Part shown: one piece after another, positions 42,254-51,442 of the stretch
How the letters are laid out: each line of letters starts with the position of its first letter
How positions within the stretch are numbered: position 1 is the first letter of the stretch
Assembly (NCBI GenBank): GCA_963667455.2
Contig: CAXXFR010000026.1
Location: forward strand, 463,990 to 527,989
DNA: 64,000 bases
Origin: Bin55 sp963667455
GTDB lineage: Bacteria > Pseudomonadota > Gammaproteobacteria > Pseudomonadales > Azotimanducaceae
Direction of reading: 5' to 3'
Position numbers and translations under genes: made by a program
The notes under the pieces: generated by a model
Seen by the model: the letters and a program-made list of their open reading frames with translations, nothing else
Databases searched by the model: none
Told to the model about the DNA's origin: nothing

Positions 42254-43603
42254 TCACTTGCTACTCGTGGGGATCCCTCGAAGTTTGGACTTGCCGCCAA
42301 GACCGTCGGCTTTCAAGTCCCTGTATAGCAGTATGAAGCCCCACCACGCCCAAGAGCCGATCAATACTGCAACAAGAAACACGTGACCGCGGATACCCGG
42401 AAAGTCGGGTAACCACGAGATGTTGGACCAACCGACATACAACGTGATGCCCAAAAACGCCGACAACGCCCCTCGTATACCTGTCAATGTGACGTGGACG
42501 GACATGTAATTTGCGAGCTTCTCGCGGGTGGCGAAATCGTTGTGTCCCAACTGCCACGCCAGAGTTCCACCGCCGCGAGCAATTCCGGCAACTGCTTGTC
42601 CTACTCCCAAGGTTAAGACGGACCCGAACATGGCTCCAAACCAGCGAATGACGTGCCCCAGCACGAACACACCACTGAGGCCAACCCGAAACTTGGCTAC
42701 GTGAACGACATCGAAGTAACGAGCCCAAACGGGCACCGAAATGGTTGCCATCAGAAACGGAATTGCCATGGTCACTGCAATGCTCACGGTGTAGCTGGAC
42801 TGCAGATCTCGTGAGACGAGGTAGATGATTGGTGCTTCAAGAATCATGTTCGAAAGGCCACTCAGAAACTGATGGATCTCGTAGCGCCGAAAGTAATGGT
42901 CTTGGCGCAGAATCTGAAAGAACCCAATGGACTTGCGGCCTGCACTCGATGCCGTTTGACTCTGGCGCTCGTAGACGCGCTGCCGCAGTTCGCCAGATAC
43001 TCGGATGCGCGAGAACGAGTAAACGCCGACGAGAGCAATAGCTATTCCAACGATATAAATCCATCGAAACGACAACGGATTGGCATCAAGCAGAGGCCCG
43101 GCGATGAGCGTCGTCGCGACCATCACAATGCTGGTGAAGACCTGCAAGCGACCAGTCGTGCGAGCCCGAATCGAACGTGGGTAGTTCAGGGTCCAGATAA
43201 CGCTTCGAATAGTTACTACACCTGCCGTCAGGCATCGAGCAGCCACCACGCCAACGATCACCATGACAGTACCGACACTGTTGACTGGAGCAGCGATGAT
43301 CAATGCCAAGCACGCCAGCATGACGATTTGTAGTCCAACGACCACAGGCACTTTTGCTCGGGAGCTCGCGATGCGTGTCCAGAAATAGCTGGAAAGATTT
43401 CCAATGAACGCTGCCGAGGTCAGCAGCGCCAGAACACCGGCAGGGACTTGGTAGATTTTGTCGGCGATAACGCCAATAAAGCCACCTTCCAGCAACGCAA
43501 GAGCTACTGGAACGGTCAGGTCGTTGAGTTGCTCCCGACGTAGACTTCGCCTTTCGTCGGGGGCGAGTTTGGGTGCTCCGAATATTCGACGAAGGAGTGC
43601 CAC
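42254..43603 (-). CDS. Major facilitator superfamily transporter
   Basis: This is a 12-helix secondary transporter of about 449 residues from GTG 43603, which lies eight bases after the aceE stop. The in-frame TTG at 43657 would overlap aceE by 47 bases and is less likely. The N-terminal half runs 'VALALLEGGFIGVIADKIYQVP' (in part), with further hydrophobic segments and a cytoplasmic middle loop rich in Arg and Gln. The C-terminal half ends in 'LIGSWAWWGFILLYRDLKADG'. The substrate cannot be inferred. Its position suggests cotranscription with aceE. Confidence 0.8.
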   Translation of the reverse strand: MALLRRIFGAPKLAPDERRSLRREQLNDLTVPVALALLEGGFIGVIADKIYQVPAGVLALLTSAAFIGNLSSYFWTRIASSRAKVPVVVGLQIVMLACLALIIAAPVNSVGTVMVIVGVVAARCLTAGVVTIRSVIWTLNYPRSIRARTTGRLQVFTSIVMVATTLIAGPLLDANPLSFRWIYIVGIAIALVGVYSFSRIRVSGELRQRVYERQSQTASSAGRKSIGFFQILRQDHYFRRYEIHQFLSGLSNMILEAPIIYLVSRDLQSSYTVSIAVTMAIPFLMATISVPVWARYFDVVHVAKFRVGLSGVFVLGHVIRWFGAMFGSVLTLGVGQAVAGIARGGGTLAWQLGHNDFATREKLANYMSVHVTLTGIRGALSAFLGITLYVGWSNISWLPDFPGIRGHVFLVAVLIGSWAWWGFILLYRDLKADGLGGKSKLRGIPTSSK

Positions 43604-43610
43604 GTCGCGC

Positions 43611-46268
43611 TCAGATCGGAGAGCGCTTGTCGAGTTCGAGCCCTGCTTCCGCGGCAAAGTTCATTGCCGTAGCTCTGAGTTCAAGGTTGGACTGCGCCAA
43701 TGCGGACAGTGATGCGAAAACGATCCAGTCTGCGGATATCTCGAAGTGGTTGCGCAACGCTTCCCTCGAATCCGACAGTCCAAAACCGTCAGTTCCCAGT
43801 ACGAAATACTCGCCGGGAACCCAAGGTGCGATGAGAAGAGGTAGCGCTTTCTGATAGTCGGATGCCGCGACAAATACGCCTTTCTCTTCAGCTAGAAGCT
43901 CAGAAATGTAGGGTTTTTCTTCCGCATCTCCCACGGTGAGGAGTTGCTCCCTCTCGCAGTTCAGAGCTTGGCGATTGAGCTGCGCATAGCTGGTAACGCT
44001 CCAGACGTTCACGCTCTTCCCGATTGAGCGTAGCTTCTGAGCGGCTTCGAGCACCTCCACCATGATGGAACCGCTTCCCAGGAGATTCACTTCGGAGTCA
44101 GGTGAGTATTCGTAGGCATACATCCCGTTAATGATTCCCTCGGTCACATCGGGCGGCATGGGCGGCATCTGGTAGTTCTGATTGGTAACTGTGATGTAGT
44201 AGAAGACATCTTCTCGTCGGGCATACATGCGGTCGATGCCTTCTCGAACGATCACAGCGATTTCGTAGGCGAATGCAGGATCGTAGCTAACGAGATTCGG
44301 AATGGTTGCGGCGACTAGATGAGAGTGTCCGTCTTGATGCTGAACGCCTTCTCCGTTCAAGGTGGTGCGCCCCGACGTTCCTCCCAACAGAAATCCCTTG
44401 CACATCATGTCTCCGCATGCCCACACCATGTCTCCGACTCGTTGGAACCCAAAGATCGAGTAGAAGATGTAGAACGGAATCATGGGCAGGCCGTAGTTGG
44501 CATAGGCGGTTCCCGCCGCGAGAAACGAAGCCATCGCTCCGACCTCGCAGATTCCTTCCTGGAGAATCTGTCCGTCTTCAGCTTCGCGATACGGAGCTAT
44601 GGTTCCTGCATCGACGGGTTGGTACACCTGACCCGCCGGTGAATAGATGCCGGCTTGCGGAAACAATCCATCCATACCGAACGTGCGGGCTTCGTCGGGA
44701 ACGATGGGAACGATGTACTTCCCCAACTCAGGGTGTCGAAGCAGTCGTTGAAGCATGCGAACGACGGACATGGTCGTAGAAACGGTTCGTTCTCCACTTC
44801 CTTTGACCATGTCTTGGAAGAACTCCAAGGGTGGTGCCTCGAGAGATTCGCACCGGATTTCGCGTCGGGGGATCGGACCTCCCAGTTGCTCTCGCCTTTG
44901 ACGCAGGTATTGGATCTCGGGGCAGTGTTCTGGCGGCTTGTAGAAGTCCGCCCGCGCAATCGCATCCTCGTCAAGCGGTATTCCGAACCGACTCGCAAGA
45001 TCGCGTCGCTCATCGGTCGACAGATATTTCTTCTGGTGAACCGTGTTCCTTCCCTCAGCCGAAGGTCCGAGCCCGTCGCCCTTCACTGTTTTCGCAAGAA
45101 TCACGCAGGGCTTTCCCTCGACCGACATCGCGTGGGCATAAGCTGCATACAGCTTGCGGTGATCGTGTCCACCACGCTTGATCGTTCGGATTTCTTCGTC
45201 AGTCAATGTCTGCATCAGATCCATCAACTGAGGGGTTTTCTCCACCCAGTGTTCACGTACAACGTTGCCGGGAGAGACGGTGTACATCTGGTAGTCGCCA
45301 TCGACCGCTTGTTCCATCCGGGCCTGAAGAATGCCTTCGGTGTCGCGCTTGAGAATGGCGTCCCAGCCGCCTCCCCAAATCACTTTGACGACGTGCCAGT
45401 CCGCACCCCGAAATGCCCGCTCCAGCTCTTGAATGATCTTGCCGTTGCCGCGTACTGGGCCGTCCAGTCGCTGAAGATTGCAGTTGATTACGAGCACGAG
45501 GTTGTCCAAGTGCTCTCGCGAAGCCATGTTGATGGTGCCGAGCACTTCGGGTTCGTCGGACTCGCCGTCCCCAATGAACAGCCAAACCTTGCCGCCATTC
45601 TTCGGTTTGAGACCCCTGCTTTCCAAGTACTTTGCGAAGCGAGCTTGATAAATCGCGCAAGGAGTCGACAGCCCCATACTCGCCGTCGGCATTTGCCAAA
45701 AATTCGGCATGCGTCGCGGATGCGGATACGACGGCAAGCCGCCTCCGCCAGTCAGTTCGCGGCGAAAGTTCTGCAACATCTCAGTGGAGATTCGCCCCTC
45801 GAGCCATGCTCGTGCGTACACGCCAGGCGCGGCATGAGCCTGGAAGTGCACCTGATCACCGCCGTAGTTTTCATCCGGTGCACGGAAGAAGTGATTGAAA
45901 CCGACCTCCATCATGGTTGACGCGGAGGTGTAGGTTGCGATGTGACCTCCGACCCCGGAACCGCTGTCATAGGCTTGCAGGACCATGGCGACTGCATTCC
46001 ACCGAATAATGTTCTCGATGTGATTTTCCAGCTCGATGTCGCCGGGATAGTCGGGTTCTGACTCGAGGGGAATGGTGTTGCTGTAGCCCGTGTTCAGCGC
46101 ACGGTCTTCGAGATGGATCCCTCGCCTCGACAACTCGATGTGAAGACGCGACAGCAGCGATTGAACTCCTTGCCTACCGTGCTCTTGGAGAACTGAATCG
46201 AGTGCTTCAAGCCACTCTCGCTGCTCAAGTTCCCAGTCGGATTTGGGGGAATTTGCGTGCTGAACCAT
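43611..46268 (-). CDS. aceE: Pyruvate dehydrogenase E1 component, homodimeric type
   Basis: AceE decarboxylates pyruvate with thiamin diphosphate and acetylates the E2 lipoyl group. The 885-residue product has the length of E. coli AceE (887). The ThDP site includes 'GDGESDEPEVLGTINMASRE' (the GDG...N pattern). Other family segments are 'TVKGDGLG', 'FGFQRVGDMVWACGDM' and 'GGTSGRTTLNGEGVQHQDGHSH' in part. No aceF or lpd follows; an MFS gene does. The upstream 126-base region, shared with the divergent PQQ dehydrogenase gene, holds a 9-bp inverted repeat that could be an operator. Confidence 0.96.
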   Translation of the reverse strand: MVQHANSPKSDWELEQREWLEALDSVLQEHGRQGVQSLLSRLHIELSRRGIHLEDRALNTGYSNTIPLESEPDYPGDIELENHIENIIRWNAVAMVLQAYDSGSGVGGHIATYTSASTMMEVGFNHFFRAPDENYGGDQVHFQAHAAPGVYARAWLEGRISTEMLQNFRRELTGGGGLPSYPHPRRMPNFWQMPTASMGLSTPCAIYQARFAKYLESRGLKPKNGGKVWLFIGDGESDEPEVLGTINMASREHLDNLVLVINCNLQRLDGPVRGNGKIIQELERAFRGADWHVVKVIWGGGWDAILKRDTEGILQARMEQAVDGDYQMYTVSPGNVVREHWVEKTPQLMDLMQTLTDEEIRTIKRGGHDHRKLYAAYAHAMSVEGKPCVILAKTVKGDGLGPSAEGRNTVHQKKYLSTDERRDLASRFGIPLDEDAIARADFYKPPEHCPEIQYLRQRREQLGGPIPRREIRCESLEAPPLEFFQDMVKGSGERTVSTTMSVVRMLQRLLRHPELGKYIVPIVPDEARTFGMDGLFPQAGIYSPAGQVYQPVDAGTIAPYREAEDGQILQEGICEVGAMASFLAAGTAYANYGLPMIPFYIFYSIFGFQRVGDMVWACGDMMCKGFLLGGTSGRTTLNGEGVQHQDGHSHLVAATIPNLVSYDPAFAYEIAVIVREGIDRMYARREDVFYYITVTNQNYQMPPMPPDVTEGIINGMYAYEYSPDSEVNLLGSGSIMVEVLEAAQKLRSIGKSVNVWSVTSYAQLNRQALNCEREQLLTVGDAEEKPYISELLAEEKGVFVAASDYQKALPLLIAPWVPGEYFVLGTDGFGLSDSREALRNHFEISADWIVFASLSALAQSNLELRATAMNFAAEAGLELDKRSPI

Positions 46269-46308
46269 TTAGAGTGGAAAATGAGGCTTAGTGTTTTCTG
46301 TCATTGTG

Positions 46309-46343
46309 CGAACAATAGATTGAAACGATAATGATATTGTTCG
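46309..46343. promoter_or_regulatory. Inverted repeat in the aceE/PQQ-dehydrogenase divergent promoter region
   Basis: CGAACAATA (46309-46317) and TATTGTTCG (46335-46343) form a perfect 9-bp inverted repeat with a 17-base AT-rich spacer. It sits in the 126-base gap between two divergent start codons, the usual place for an operator. It does not match the PdhR site I recall. Which factor binds is unknown. Confidence 0.5.
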
Positions 46344-46394
46344 ATGTGGGGTTAGCAGACGCTTGCGTCCCCTGAGCAATGTGTTAGGGGGGTT

Positions 46395-48659
46395 ATGAGG
46401 TGGTTCCGAATGTCTAGTCGCCAATTTGTCTGGAAGTCTTGCTTTTTCGCTGTGGTCGCGCTGGCCTACCTTGCGGGGTGTGGAGGCAGGCAAACGGGCG
46501 AAACGGAAGATGTCGTAGAGGAACCGTCTGCTCGCCAGCAAAGTGTGACGCAGGCGACTTCCACGGTGGATGGAATCCGGATAGGTAATGCTGATTCCGA
46601 GCCGCAGAACTGGCTGTCTCACGGACGAACCTACGACGAGCAGCGGTTTTCGCCGCTGGAGTCCATCAATCGCGAAAACGTCTCTGATTTAGGTCTGGCT
46701 TGGGTGCGCGACACGGGTTCCAAACGTGGGCTCGAAGCCACTCCCATTGTTGTTGACGGGTTCATGTTCACGACGGGAGCATGGAGCACCGTGCACGCCT
46801 ACGATGCCAAGACGGGTGAGTCGCTGTGGGACTACGACCCGAAAGTGCCGAAGTCCTGGGGACAGTATGCGTGTTGCGATGTCGTCAATCGCGGTGCCGC
46901 TGTATGGAAGGGACGCGTATATGTCGGCACCTTGGATGGTCGACTCGTGGCGTTGGATGCCGCTACCGGAGAGCCGGATTGGGAAGTGTTGACGATCGAT
47001 CCCGACCGACCTTACACGATTACGGGAGCACCGCGGATCGTCAAAGACATGGTGATCATCGGCAATGGTGGAGCGGAATTGGGTGTGCGAGGCTACATCA
47101 CGGCCTACGACACCGAGACCGGAGAGCAAAGGTGGAGGTTCTACACCGTTCCGGGAGATCCATCCCTTCCTTTCGAGTCTCGAGCGATGGAGCAAGCAGC
47201 CAAGACTTGGCAGGGAGGCGATTGGTGGGAGATCGGCGGTGGAGGAACCGTGTGGGATTCCATGGCCTACGATCCCGAGCTGAATTTGCTCTACATCGGC
47301 GTCGGAAACGGATCTCCCTGGAATCGCTACATCCGCAGTCCGGGAGGGGGCGACAACCTCTATCTATCGTCCATTCTGGCCATCAATCCCGACCGCGGTT
47401 CGTTGATCTGGCACTACCAGACCACTCCGGGCGACAATTGGGACTATACGGCGACTCAGCACATCATCTTGGCTGACATGGAGATCGATGGAGTTCTCCG
47501 CAAAGTTCTCGTCCAGGCTCCGAAGAATGGATTCTTCTACGTCATTGACCGGACCGACGGTCAGTTCATATCTGCGGAGGCTTATGTTCCAGTCACATGG
47601 GCATCGCACGTAGATCCCGAAACCGGGCGACCCGTTCAATTGCCAGAAGGTCAATACGCCAACGAGGCGAAGACTGTGTTTCCTGGTCCGCTCGGAGGGC
47701 ACAACTGGCATCCGATGACCTATAGCCCTCTCACAGGCTTGGTCTACATTCCTGCATTGAATATGGGCTTTACGTATGGCCAGGATGCTGGATTCGAGTA
47801 CGAACCTGGGCGTTGGAATCTTGGTATTGGTGGCCGTCCGGCAGAGCCACCGCCTCCGGCTACTGTCGAACAGCAAGTCGAAGGTTTAAGGAGTGTGAAG
47901 GGTCACTTGCTTGCATGGGATCCGATCGCACAAGAGGAAGTTTGGCGCGTTGAACATCCCACTTCATGGAACGGTGGATTGCTCTCGACTGCCGGAGGCT
48001 TGGTTTTTCAGGGCAAGAGTGACGGTATGTTTGCAGCTTACTCGGATGCCGATGGGCGGCTTCTGTGGGAAACCGAAGTTCATACGGGAATCATCGCCGC
48101 ACCGGTGACCTACGAAGTTGATGGGGAGCAGTATGTGGTCGTTGTTGCCGGCTGGGGCGGCGCGTTCGCGACCACGTCCGGAGTTCCTCGCCACCGAGGA
48201 AACGTACTGGAGGAAGGCCGAGTGTTGGCATTCAAGTTGAACGGCGAAGTTGAAATGCCCGCGCCCAACGTTACCTACGTGAACATCCCAGTCCCGCCCG
48301 ACATGGACGGAACGCCGGAACAGCTCCAAAATGGAGGCTATCTATATGGCAAGTATTGCTCGATTTGTCATGGAGCGGGTGTTACGAGTAGCAGTCAGGT
48401 TCCAGACTTGAAGTACTTGCCCGAAGCAACTCATGCTCGATGGAATGCCGTTGTGGTCGATGGAATCATGAGCGGACTAGGCATGCCAGGTTTCGACGAC
48501 GTATTGAGTGAATCGGACTCCGAAGACATTCAGCGATTCGTCATTGCCACCACCAAACAAGCGATTGCGTTCTGCGAGTCGAACTACCCGCAGCAGTATC
48601 CCGAACTGTTTGGCACTTCGTGTACGGATCGGGTCATCGAAGAGGATCCCGTCGAGTAG
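46395..48659 (+). CDS. PQQ-dependent alcohol dehydrogenase with C-terminal cytochrome c (quinohemoprotein)
   Basis: This periplasmic enzyme oxidises an alcohol with pyrroloquinoline quinone and passes electrons to its own heme c. The 754-residue protein starts with a lipoprotein-type signal ('LAYLAGCGG'). The eight-bladed propeller contains the vicinal disulfide C160-C161 ('ACCD'), the tryptophan-docking repeats ('AYDTETGEQRWRF') and the catalytic region 'GDNWDYTATQ'. The C-terminal heme domain has CxxCH at 655-659 ('CSICHG') and an axial Met in 'SGLGMPGF'. No PQQ synthesis genes are nearby. ATG 46410 is an alternative start. Substrate class is inferred from family only. Confidence 0.93.
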   Translation: MRWFRMSSRQFVWKSCFFAVVALAYLAGCGGRQTGETEDVVEEPSARQQSVTQATSTVDGIRIGNADSEPQNWLSHGRTYDEQRFSPLESINRENVSDLGLAWVRDTGSKRGLEATPIVVDGFMFTTGAWSTVHAYDAKTGESLWDYDPKVPKSWGQYACCDVVNRGAAVWKGRVYVGTLDGRLVALDAATGEPDWEVLTIDPDRPYTITGAPRIVKDMVIIGNGGAELGVRGYITAYDTETGEQRWRFYTVPGDPSLPFESRAMEQAAKTWQGGDWWEIGGGGTVWDSMAYDPELNLLYIGVGNGSPWNRYIRSPGGGDNLYLSSILAINPDRGSLIWHYQTTPGDNWDYTATQHIILADMEIDGVLRKVLVQAPKNGFFYVIDRTDGQFISAEAYVPVTWASHVDPETGRPVQLPEGQYANEAKTVFPGPLGGHNWHPMTYSPLTGLVYIPALNMGFTYGQDAGFEYEPGRWNLGIGGRPAEPPPPATVEQQVEGLRSVKGHLLAWDPIAQEEVWRVEHPTSWNGGLLSTAGGLVFQGKSDGMFAAYSDADGRLLWETEVHTGIIAAPVTYEVDGEQYVVVVAGWGGAFATTSGVPRHRGNVLEEGRVLAFKLNGEVEMPAPNVTYVNIPVPPDMDGTPEQLQNGGYLYGKYCSICHGAGVTSSSQVPDLKYLPEATHARWNAVVVDGIMSGLGMPGFDDVLSESDSEDIQRFVIATTKQAIAFCESNYPQQYPELFGTSCTDRVIEEDPVE

Positions 48660-48746
48660 GCCAAACGACAAATCACCTACAAGCCATGTCGTTTCAGGGA
48701 CTCCATCGAAACGAAGTGTGAATCGCGAGCTGTAGTCCAACGAGTC

Positions 48747-51314
48747 ATGAAGTTCTTTCGGCCAATTCTTCGAGCACTTGGTGTGCTCGCGACTGTGCCT
48801 CTTCTTGCCCAGTCGGTGTCTCTGTCGGTTGATGTGGACACCGTCGAAGAACATGATCGGAGTTCGGTGCTCGTCACGGCTTCCATCGAGGAGGCTCTGG
48901 ATTCAGACCTGAGCGTTCCGTTGGCAGCTAGCGGTACCGCTACGCGAGAGTCCGACTACGATCTCGCGGACATCGTTATCAAGGCTGGAGGGACCTCAGG
49001 CAGTACCCGATTCACTCCTATTCGTGATTGGGATCAGGAAGGCGACGAGTCAGCGGAAATCTCGGTCGATACGGCTGCCAATTCCGACCTAACGCAGGAT
49101 GGAGATTCCGTTTCGATAACCATCGAGGACAGTTATCGCGGTGGCGATTCGAATGATGCAGAGCCCGTTGCCGGTGCCGACCTGTTTCCGTATGTCGAGA
49201 CTGCGGGTTCGAGAACGAATGTGGAAGTCACTGTGACCGTCTACAACCTCGGGTCCGAAGTATCGACGCCGGGAGCACTGGTAATCCGAGTGTTCGAGTC
49301 CGACAACATCGTTTCGGGAGCCGAGGTGCTGCGAAGGGATTTGTACATGCCGCCAATCGATCCCTATCCGGCAAGCTACCGTTACCAAGACGACATTCCG
49401 CTTTCAATCTTGGAGTCGGACACGACATTCGTCGGAGTTGTGAATGCTGTTTTGTATGACGACGGCAACGAACTCAATAACAACAATAACGTCAACTTCT
49501 TTGGGTTCACGATCAATGACCAGGATCTCTTGGAAGTGAGGTGTCGGCGTCCGTCGCGAAACAACATTGCCGGACAATCGGATCCGCTTATGGCGCACCT
49601 CTGGCACCTCCGCAACACCGGCCAGCGGTCGTTTTCCGGAACGGAAGGCGTACCAGATGCTGACATGCGCATGGAGCGGACTCTGGATTCGTCTTGGACG
49701 GGGCAAGGAGTTGTGGTCGCCGTGGTCGACGATGGGCTGGAAACCTGCCATCCCGATCTCCACAACATTGATGTTGCCGGCTCGGAGAATTTCATCGCGA
49801 ACGTCTTTTCCGACGCGTATTGGTACGGGTCGCATCCCAACGATCCATTCAATCCCGAACCGATTGGTGATCACGGTACTTCAGTGGCCGGTGCAATCAG
49901 TGCGATTGCCAATAACGGCTTGGGAGGCCGAGGCGTCGCGCCTGGGACAACGTTACGAGGATTCAATCTTCTCAAGGACTTCACCTTCCAGAATCTGATT
50001 GCATCCCTCGGCGGATCCAATCCCGACAACAACGACCTCGATGTTGTGAACATGAGCTTCGGCTCGATTCTGGTAAGTAGTTACAGCTTCTTCTACTACG
50101 ACCTATTTGGTTACTTCACACGATGGATGCGAGACGAAAAAGGTCAGTTGTTCGTCAAGTCCGCGGGCAACGCATTTCGTAGCTGTGGAGCCCTTTTGCA
50201 TGACATTCATGCCGAAATCGGGTGTCGGAGTTCGGTGTCGGACTACACCAACAATCTTCCCTTCGTTCTCATTGTTGGTGCGTTCAACTCGGAGGATGCA
50301 AAGTCCAGCTATTCGAGCGCTGGTAGCAACATTTGGGTAACCGCTCCGGCGGGTGAGTACGGAAATGCCGCACCCGCGATTATCACGACCGATCAATACG
50401 GACTTGATCGCGGATACGGGGTCCTGGCTGGCTCTTTCGAACCGTTGACCGAGGATGACTCCGCCAATCCGGACGGCGACAATACAGCCTTGTTCAACGG
50501 CACTTCTGCGGCGGCAGCGTTAATGACTGGAGCAGTTGCGGTATTGCTCGACGTGCAGCCAGACCTTACCTTCCGCGATGTGAAGCACATCTTGGCGAGC
50601 AGTGCACGAACAATGCAACCGGAATTGCCTCGAGTGCGAGTGGCGGTGGGAGGCTCGCCCTTTGTGTTGCAGCACGCATGGTCCACCAATGCGGCAGGCT
50701 ATGCATTTCACAACTGGTTCGGTTTCGGTGCCATCGACTTGGACGCTGCTGTAGAGATGGCGGAATCCTACGATCCAGACAGTTTGGGGACCTTTGCCGT
50801 TACGGGCTGGACGGGCAACTATTCGTTCAACCCCGGTACTCTGGCTGGAGTCGAGATCCCAGACGGCTCTGGCTCTGGTCTTGAAGAGAGCTTAGAAGTT
50901 GTGTTGCCGCTCTCCTATGAGGTCTGCGGCGAAGACACGGACGAGCGACACTGTATTGAGCAGGGTGCATTGGACGGCGTGATCGATTCGCAAGGCGACT
51001 TGGTCGAAGTCGAGGTTCACATCGAAGCAGTCCAGCTACGGCTTATTGGAGAGCATCCCCGTATGAGCGACTTGGGGATCCAACTGACCTCTCCAAGCGG
51101 CACCGAAAGTATTCTGAATCCTGTTTTCAACAATGCATTCGTTCGGGCCATCGACGAGACGGACGAAACCCATTTCTTGTCCAACGCCTTCTACGGGGAG
51201 AGGCCGGAAGGAACATGGAAGATCAAGATTGTCGATGCATTACCCGGCGAGAGTGGGGAAATGCTCTCCTGGCACCTCAAGTTCTTTGTTGGACAGCATC
51301 CGCAATCTGAGTAA
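48747..51314 (+). CDS. Secreted kexin/subtilisin-like serine protease with Calx-beta and P domains
   Basis: This is an 855-residue exported S8 protease. The signal peptide 'MKFFRPILRALGVLATVPLL' is followed by a Calx-beta-like repeat ('SVDVDTVEEHDRSSVLV', 'SGTATRESDYDL') and a CARDB-like segment. The catalytic triad is D328 ('VVDDGLETCHPDL'), H376 ('GDHGTSVAG') and S587 ('NGTSAAAA'). The C-terminus carries a P/Homo-B domain ('ERPEGTWKIKIVD', 'LSWHLKFFVG'). This set matches proprotein-convertase-like proteases (kexin/furin group), known in some bacteria. It lies 87 bases after the PQQ dehydrogenase gene on the same strand. Its target is unknown. Confidence 0.9.
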   Translation: MKFFRPILRALGVLATVPLLAQSVSLSVDVDTVEEHDRSSVLVTASIEEALDSDLSVPLAASGTATRESDYDLADIVIKAGGTSGSTRFTPIRDWDQEGDESAEISVDTAANSDLTQDGDSVSITIEDSYRGGDSNDAEPVAGADLFPYVETAGSRTNVEVTVTVYNLGSEVSTPGALVIRVFESDNIVSGAEVLRRDLYMPPIDPYPASYRYQDDIPLSILESDTTFVGVVNAVLYDDGNELNNNNNVNFFGFTINDQDLLEVRCRRPSRNNIAGQSDPLMAHLWHLRNTGQRSFSGTEGVPDADMRMERTLDSSWTGQGVVVAVVDDGLETCHPDLHNIDVAGSENFIANVFSDAYWYGSHPNDPFNPEPIGDHGTSVAGAISAIANNGLGGRGVAPGTTLRGFNLLKDFTFQNLIASLGGSNPDNNDLDVVNMSFGSILVSSYSFFYYDLFGYFTRWMRDEKGQLFVKSAGNAFRSCGALLHDIHAEIGCRSSVSDYTNNLPFVLIVGAFNSEDAKSSYSSAGSNIWVTAPAGEYGNAAPAIITTDQYGLDRGYGVLAGSFEPLTEDDSANPDGDNTALFNGTSAAAALMTGAVAVLLDVQPDLTFRDVKHILASSARTMQPELPRVRVAVGGSPFVLQHAWSTNAAGYAFHNWFGFGAIDLDAAVEMAESYDPDSLGTFAVTGWTGNYSFNPGTLAGVEIPDGSGSGLEESLEVVLPLSYEVCGEDTDERHCIEQGALDGVIDSQGDLVEVEVHIEAVQLRLIGEHPRMSDLGIQLTSPSGTESILNPVFNNAFVRAIDETDETHFLSNAFYGERPEGTWKIKIVDALPGESGEMLSWHLKFFVGQHPQSE

Positions 51315-51442
51315 TCGCGAAGCCATGGAATCAAGTTGGCTCGGTCGAGACTCCGCACGAAAGCTCTCGAAATCAAACAGCAACTTGGATTCCCACTACC
51401 ATGTTGCATTGATGCTTCACACCCTCCGCATGAGAATCAGCC

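Noticed and set aside
44655..45920. 421-codon plus-strand open frame opposite aceE
   Set aside because: It lies wholly inside a certain aceE gene on the other strand, has no family features and repeats the pattern of antisense openness of that codon usage.
48663..48694. AAACGACA / TGTCGTTT repeat after the PQQ gene as terminator
   Set aside because: 8-bp AT-containing stem with a 16-base loop and no T tract; too weak to call.
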